DNA of 19,309 bases from SABI01 sp964453215 (GTDB lineage Bacteria > Spirochaetota > Spirochaetia > Sphaerochaetales > Sphaerochaetaceae), in contig CAYVRR010000037.1 of NCBI GenBank assembly GCA_964453215.1, forward strand, positions 1-19,309, read 5' to 3'. Under the pieces are notes generated by a model. It made no database searches. It saw only the letters and a list, made by a program, of their open reading frames with translations, and was not told the DNA's origin. The position numbers were made by a program, and so were the translations under genes. Numbering within the stretch: position 1 is the stretch's first letter; every line of letters begins with the position of its first letter. Below, one piece after another: positions 15,358-19,309 of the stretch.

Positions 15358-15375
15358 ATATATTGAACAATATAT
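15358..15375. promoter_or_regulatory. Palindrome ATATATTG-AA-CAATATAT, operator candidate
   Basis: The 8-bp arms are perfect around a 2-base centre. The palindrome overlaps a minus-strand TATAAT (15360-15355) ahead of the 129-aa gene, the normal place for a repressor site. No good -35 box is visible. Confidence 0.45.
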
Positions 15376-15411
15376 TTATCTTCACTCTCGATTATTCTAG
15401 TCTCCTAGATA

Positions 15412-15696
15412 CTAATTAATGTGCTTCATCCTATTTGCACGATGTTTCATTTTTGCAATTTTCTTATCTAGATGGCGTATGTCAGTAAGATTTTCACGAA
15501 TTTCTTGTTGAATCTTCTCACTTTTGTGGATAATTTGTATCTGATCCATCCCCCCATCTTTCTTCATTACAACATCTAGTAGTTCTTGAGATAGATCATC
15601 ATGCAATGCTCTTTTTTTCTTTATTACCCTTTCTAAAGACTCTATCTCTTGCTCCATAAGCTTTGATGAAAAAAGGCGATTATCTCGAAGTGTCAT
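15412..15696 (-). CDS. Small coiled-coil protein, 94 aa
   Basis: Almost wholly helical by composition. Glu, Lys, Leu and Ile alternate in heptad-like fashion over about 12-86 (LMEQEIESLERVIKKKRALH, then IQQEIRENLTDIRHLDKKIA) with a short KKDGGMDQ break near the middle, which suits a helical hairpin. There is no membrane segment, Cys or catalytic motif. A LSQELLD stretch is faintly like Spo0E, but the spacing is wrong and I do not press it. ATG 15696 has a strong GGAGG 6 bases upstream. It follows the epimerase gene by 57 bp. Function unknown; a structural or adaptor role is only a guess. Confidence 0.7.
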   Translation of the reverse strand: MTLRDNRLFSSKLMEQEIESLERVIKKKRALHDDLSQELLDVVMKKDGGMDQIQIIHKSEKIQQEIRENLTDIRHLDKKIAKMKHRANRMKHIN

Positions 15697-15753
15697 ACTC
15701 CCTCCAATATGCTTAATAGTATCACAATAGTGTTAACAAGGGTAAACATTTTA

Positions 15754-16617
15754 TCACACTAAATTATTTTTAACAAACTCTGCCGCATTTTTAGCTAACA
15801 TATCTAAGTCTGGATGTGCAATAATATCTCTATAAATACCGATATCTCTTCCAACTTGCCCCCCTTGCATCAAAAATGGCTCCATAACAAGAGGCCCATC
15901 AAAATTAATTGCATCAAGGGCTTCCTTAATTTCACCCCAAGGAATTCGCCCTGTCCCTGGCATCTTCCTATTTGTCTCACCAAGGTGGAAAGCTCCTAGA
16001 TAGGGGCCAACTGTATGTATCGCCTTTGAAAAGGAATCCTCTTCAATGTTCATATGAAATGTATCTAAAAGGATACTACACCCCTTACTATCTACATCTT
16101 TCATATATAATATTGCTTCATTGCTATCATTAATCAAAAACTGTTCAAATCGATTAAGCACTTCAACATTGAGAGTTACTCCCCTCTCGTAGGCATATGG
16201 GGCAAGTATTTTCATGCTTTCAACGCTCTTATCCCAAATGGGTTGTTTCGAGTCTAAATCAAGGGGCATCTGACCTGGCCAATAACTGTGCACAGTCCCC
16301 CCTATCATTCCACCTCCCATTGAACTTACCGCATCAATCATTCGCTTCATGAAATCAAGCCCCTTCTCTCTCACTCTATTATCAAGGCTAGAGACATCAT
16401 ATTGTTTTTGTAAACCAATCCCATATGATAAGGTAATGCCATGTTCATCTGCTAAATCGGTCAACTCTTGCCTCTTAGATATACTATACTCAACAATAGT
16501 GCCACCATTTAGTTCAAGTTGATCAAACCCTAATTGAGCAACCTTCTTTACAAATGGAGCAAACTCCACATCCCATTCATGTGTCCAAAATGCATAATAA
16601 ATTCCAACTTTTCTCAT
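15754..16617 (-). CDS. D-tagatose/D-allulose (psicose) 3-epimerase family protein
   Basis: A 287-aa TIM-barrel (AP-endonuclease-2 fold) ketose 3-epimerase. With ATG 16617 as start, the metal ligands fall at Glu152 (NVEVLNRFE), Asp185 (LLDTFHMNIEED), His211 (AFHLGE) and Glu246 (MEPF), and the substrate residues at Glu158 and Arg217. As I recall, these are the same numbers as in the Agrobacterium D-psicose 3-epimerase. Further family blocks are GIYYAFW, IGGTVHSYWP and NRKMPGTGRIPW. The reaction is C3 epimerisation of free ketoses such as fructose/allulose or tagatose/sorbose; which one cannot be read off. AAGGAT 6 bases before ATG 16617 supports it. A GTG at 16635 would overlap the kinase stop by 4 bases and add six residues. 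Either way it is co-transcribed with the kinase. Confidence 0.9.
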   Translation of the reverse strand: MRKVGIYYAFWTHEWDVEFAPFVKKVAQLGFDQLELNGGTIVEYSISKRQELTDLADEHGITLSYGIGLQKQYDVSSLDNRVREKGLDFMKRMIDAVSSMGGGMIGGTVHSYWPGQMPLDLDSKQPIWDKSVESMKILAPYAYERGVTLNVEVLNRFEQFLINDSNEAILYMKDVDSKGCSILLDTFHMNIEEDSFSKAIHTVGPYLGAFHLGETNRKMPGTGRIPWGEIKEALDAINFDGPLVMEPFLMQGGQVGRDIGIYRDIIAHPDLDMLAKNAAEFVKNNLV

Positions 16618-16631
16618 ATCATAATCCTTTT

Positions 16632-17981
16632 TCACACCCCAATAAGGAGATTAACTAATCTATTTTTCTCATCTATTGTACTCATCTTTGTAGCAATAGA
16701 ACCAACTAAAGCAGCTCCAATAGCTGCTCCATCATTCACATTTGCAACAACTGGCTTCACTTGAAACATCTTTTCAATACTCTTTGAAAAGAGATGATTC
16801 TTTCTCACCCCATTTCCTGTTGCAACAATTCTATCTATAGAAAAAGTGGTTGTATCACTTTTATCAACAAAATCATATAACTCCCTAACCACTCCATCGA
16901 TTACTGATTCTACCATATTACCCATTGTAAAGTTATCTAAATCTATCATTTCAAAAGAAGCTTTTAAGTGAGGGTTCTTCCTTGTCCCTTTAAATAAGGG
17001 GGAGTGAATTATGGGAAAAGCAGATTTTTGTTCCACCGATCTTTTCATTGCATCAAAGACAACTTCATCATCAATCTCTAACTTTGTAATATGATAATAG
17101 ACATTTTTGAAAAAGTTCTTGAGTGTTTCATACGCCTTTCCCGCGCTTAAAGTTGCTCCCACATGTAAATACCCCATTCCAAGAAACTCTCTTAACTCCA
17201 TTTGAGGGTTACAATCACTAGAAGTACTAAAAAAAGAGAGCTGCCCACTCGTTCCAATACTTATGAGAGCGCTGTTTTCTATCTTTCCAACCATTCCAAA
17301 ATATCCTGCCTGGTTATCCCCTACAGGGTAGGTTACCTGTATTCCATCTACAGTTGTTCCAGCTATTTCAAATGGTGAAGAAGATAATTGGGGGAAAGAG
17401 AACTTTTTACCCACAACAATATCAACTATTCTTTGATCGAATGTTTTAGAGACTGGATCATATGCACCATACGTACCTAAACAACTAGGGTCACTCTTTA
17501 CCACCTCTTTACCAATAAGACGACCTGTAATATATTCGAGAATCCCACAAAACCCAACTGCTTGATGGGGGATGAGATTTAATTTCCTATTTGCATAATG
17601 GGTAATGAGTCCATAGCCTGTTGGGATATGGTGTTGAGTCTCTTCATAGAACAACTCTTCAATAGTTTTTCCATCAATCTTTTGGAGCGAACGGCCATCG
17701 AGCCAAGTTGCTAGCGGTGAAACTGCTTGAAAATTTTTATCATAGTAGAGAATTCCGTGCACTTGACCGGTGATAGTGATAGAGTCGAGATTCTCATCTA
17801 CCGTTGCTAATAGGGTAAATACACTTCGTTCTATCTCATCAACATCTTGCTCATATGCAAAAGGGGTATCACTTTTAATCCTATTATTGCTATATGTTGG
17901 TGCTTCTATCATCTTGCCACTTTTTATATCGACTACTGTAGCACTAATGTTTGTCGTTCCAATATCAATTCCAATATGCAT
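16632..17981 (-). CDS. FGGY-family carbohydrate kinase, sedoheptulokinase-like
   Basis: A 449-aa two-domain sugar kinase of the ASKHA fold. Phosphate loop 1 is GIDIGTTN (4-11), the sugar-contact region TGQVHGILYYD is at 71-81, the general-base aspartate lies in PVGDNQAGYFG (Asp222), phosphate loop 2 is SIGTSGQLSFF (241-251) and the adenosine loop is ATGNGVRKNHLF. TGQVHG and the overall length are closest to sedoheptulokinase among the relatives I know, but specificity in this family is poorly read from sequence. The next gene is a ketose 3-epimerase, so the natural substrate may be a ketose delivered by that enzyme, such as tagatose, allulose, fructose or sedoheptulose (inference). ATG 17981 has AAGGA 9 bases upstream. 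The gene before it is an MFS transporter 90 bp away. Confidence 0.9.
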   Translation of the reverse strand: MHIGIDIGTTNISATVVDIKSGKMIEAPTYSNNRIKSDTPFAYEQDVDEIERSVFTLLATVDENLDSITITGQVHGILYYDKNFQAVSPLATWLDGRSLQKIDGKTIEELFYEETQHHIPTGYGLITHYANRKLNLIPHQAVGFCGILEYITGRLIGKEVVKSDPSCLGTYGAYDPVSKTFDQRIVDIVVGKKFSFPQLSSSPFEIAGTTVDGIQVTYPVGDNQAGYFGMVGKIENSALISIGTSGQLSFFSTSSDCNPQMELREFLGMGYLHVGATLSAGKAYETLKNFFKNVYYHITKLEIDDEVVFDAMKRSVEQKSAFPIIHSPLFKGTRKNPHLKASFEMIDLDNFTMGNMVESVIDGVVRELYDFVDKSDTTTFSIDRIVATGNGVRKNHLFSKSIEKMFQVKPVVANVNDGAAIGAALVGSIATKMSTIDEKNRLVNLLIGV

Positions 17982-18027
17982 ATTTTATATCCTTAAATAA
18001 ATACATTACATGATAACTCACTCTACC

Positions 18028-18058
18028 ATTATAAGCACACCCACTCATAAGAGTGCAA
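18028..18058 (-). promoter_or_regulatory. Candidate promoter/operator for the kinase-epimerase genes
   Basis: A perfect TATAAT (18033-18028) with a weak TTGCAC (18058-18053) 19 bases upstream lies in the gap before the kinase. The inverted repeat CACTC-ATAA-GAGTG (18042-18055) lies inside the spacer, and a third CACTC lies at 18019-18023, so repression at this site is plausible. There is no T run to suggest a terminator. Confidence 0.4.
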
Positions 18059-18071
18059 TATTAATTGTCAC

Positions 18072-19262
18072 TTATCGAGACAATTTAGGAATCATGTAGG
18101 TAAGGGAGAAAAGTGTAAATAATGAAGAAAGGATAGAGAGGAAAATAAAAGAGGAGGAGATAGAATAGTGTGATGAGATAAAACCAACACTTGGGAATAT
18201 TGCCACCATAATAAGAGAAAAAAGCATACTTTGTATTGAGAGGATTGTTGCCCTTTGAGATGAAGATATTAATTCATTCAAATAAGTTCCAATTGAAGCG
18301 ATAAGAAACCCCTCTAATGGACCAATGAGAATATAAAAGAGGGGTGAATATGATGTGGTTGCAATGAACCAAACACATATGCTTGGAAACAAAACAACAG
18401 AAATAAGGGTCCATTTTTTTCCAATCTTCTTCTCTATGTTAGATGCAAACAATGCACTTATTCCTGCCAATATTGCGTTAAGTGCAAATATTGTGGTGAT
18501 GTATGATTCAGGGTGCCCTTTCATACTCCAATATGTTTGAAGATAAAAAAAGAGGGTGGTAATGAGGGTAAAGGTCACTTCACTAATTACCATTAAATAA
18601 ATTATTTGTTTCTCTTTTCTGATTGAAATAAAGCTTGTTCTAATATGTTCATTATACTCACTCATCAATGAAGTGAAAGATGTGCTTGTGCGCTTTATTC
18701 TCCCAATAGTAGTCTCTGTAAGTGACAATGCACTTATCATTGCAAAAAAAGCACATATAATGGAGATAATAAAGACATATTTATACGAGTATTGGGCAAG
18801 AAAGCCAGCGAGTAAGAGTGAAATAATTGAAGCACTTTGGTAGGTTAGCTCTTGCTTTCCAGCAACACTCATATAGGAAGAGATATCATCAATTTCAAGG
18901 AGAGAGTCATACACGAGGGCATCTCCAGCACCAGACTCTAAATTGTTAGCAATTGCTGTGATGATAAATCCTATCGCTTGGATAATAAATGAGCCTGATA
19001 AAAACATGATAAGATAAGCAATTATTGCTATTGCCCTCCCAATTGCTCTCGAGATCTTTCTTCCCCATACATCTGCAATAGCCCCTGTTGGGATTTCCAT
19101 AAGAAACGATGTTATATGATATATTCCTTCAAGAAGGCCAAGTTCAATGAGGGTAAAACCTTTCTGGGTGAGAAAAATCATCCACACCCCATGGGTGAGA
19201 TTTAATGAAGAGAGGGCAACAAAGATGTAATTTTTCTTAATATTAGCTTTCACTCTACTCAA
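18072..19262 (-). CDS. MFS transporter, 396 aa
   Basis: A polytopic protein with about 12 helices and the MFS motif A loop between helices 2 and 3 (GAIADVWGRKISRAIG). The two halves are separated by a cytoplasmic loop around residues 190-215 (SEYNEHIRTSFISIRKEKQ). It resembles the drug-exporter-like DHA1 branch more than classical sugar porters, although it lies next to sugar genes. It could carry the ketose substrate or simply be a neighbour. The start is TTG 19262: AAGGTGAT, fully complementary to the 16S 3' end, lies 5 bases upstream. An in-frame GTG three codons on has no such site. A minus-strand TATAAC at 19299-19294 may be its -10 box; the -35 region lies at or beyond the window edge. 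Confidence 0.88.
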   Translation of the reverse strand: MSRVKANIKKNYIFVALSSLNLTHGVWMIFLTQKGFTLIELGLLEGIYHITSFLMEIPTGAIADVWGRKISRAIGRAIAIIAYLIMFLSGSFIIQAIGFIITAIANNLESGAGDALVYDSLLEIDDISSYMSVAGKQELTYQSASIISLLLAGFLAQYSYKYVFIISIICAFFAMISALSLTETTIGRIKRTSTSFTSLMSEYNEHIRTSFISIRKEKQIIYLMVISEVTFTLITTLFFYLQTYWSMKGHPESYITTIFALNAILAGISALFASNIEKKIGKKWTLISVVLFPSICVWFIATTSYSPLFYILIGPLEGFLIASIGTYLNELISSSQRATILSIQSMLFSLIMVAIFPSVGFISSHYSISSSFIFLSILSSLFTLFSLTYMIPKLSR

Positions 19263-19309
19263 ATACTATCACCTTGCCCTTTTTTGTTTCTTCGTTATAC
19301 TACTAATTG

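Noticed and set aside
15412..15696. Spo0E-like phosphatase
   Set aside because: Only a LSQEL-like patch agrees; the family's short two-helix length and SQELD spacing are not kept.

Overview
The window is AT-rich bacterial chromosome, densely coded, with no phage, insertion sequence or CRISPR array that I can see. Shine-Dalgarno (SD) sites are clear, sigma-70-like promoters are recognisable, there are some TTG/GTG starts, and one long lipoprotein has a relaxed lipobox (FIGC). Together these would fit a low-GC spirochaete such as a Sphaerochaeta or Treponema relative. That placement is an inference from general character only; a low-GC Bacillota member is the main alternative.

Layout. 1-1615 (minus) is a stand-alone RlmK-type 23S rRNA methyltransferase with a long Arg/Asp-rich repeat tail that runs off the left edge. 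It is divergent from a plus-strand run (1687-4486) of an unrecognised 154-aa protein, a phosphohexomutase and a GalE-like UDP-sugar epimerase, which together look like a sugar-nucleotide operon. A tRNA-Asn follows with its own promoter and terminator. Next come a VOC-fold protein and, divergent from it, a MATE exporter, then a convergent NCS2 xanthine/urate-type permease. A small membrane protein with a Cys/His tail follows, with a leader that could form alternative structures around its ribosome binding site.

9001-12756 (minus) is the most striking gene. It encodes a lipoprotein of about 1250 residues with three 5'-nucleotidase-type metallophosphatase modules. The last keeps the metal ligands and has the C-terminal nucleotidase domain. 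The first two have lost nearly every metal ligand and are almost identical to each other at the DNA level (992-bp blocks, 1011-bp period). Just upstream of it (12881-13555, minus) lies a decayed rlmI gene (23S rRNA m5C methyltransferase). Its parts can be read in several frames around an in-frame stop, a large internal deletion and frameshifts.

13640-14879 holds a 56-aa basic protein, yidD (possibly leaderless) and udk. Two small unrecognised genes follow. The right end (minus) carries an MFS transporter, an FGGY-family sugar kinase and a D-tagatose/D-allulose 3-epimerase-family protein. Kinase and epimerase are coupled or nearly so and look like a small ketose-utilisation module. With xanthine permease, uridine kinase and a surface 5'-nucleotidase in the same window, nucleoside and nucleobase salvage is a second theme, though these genes are not one operon.
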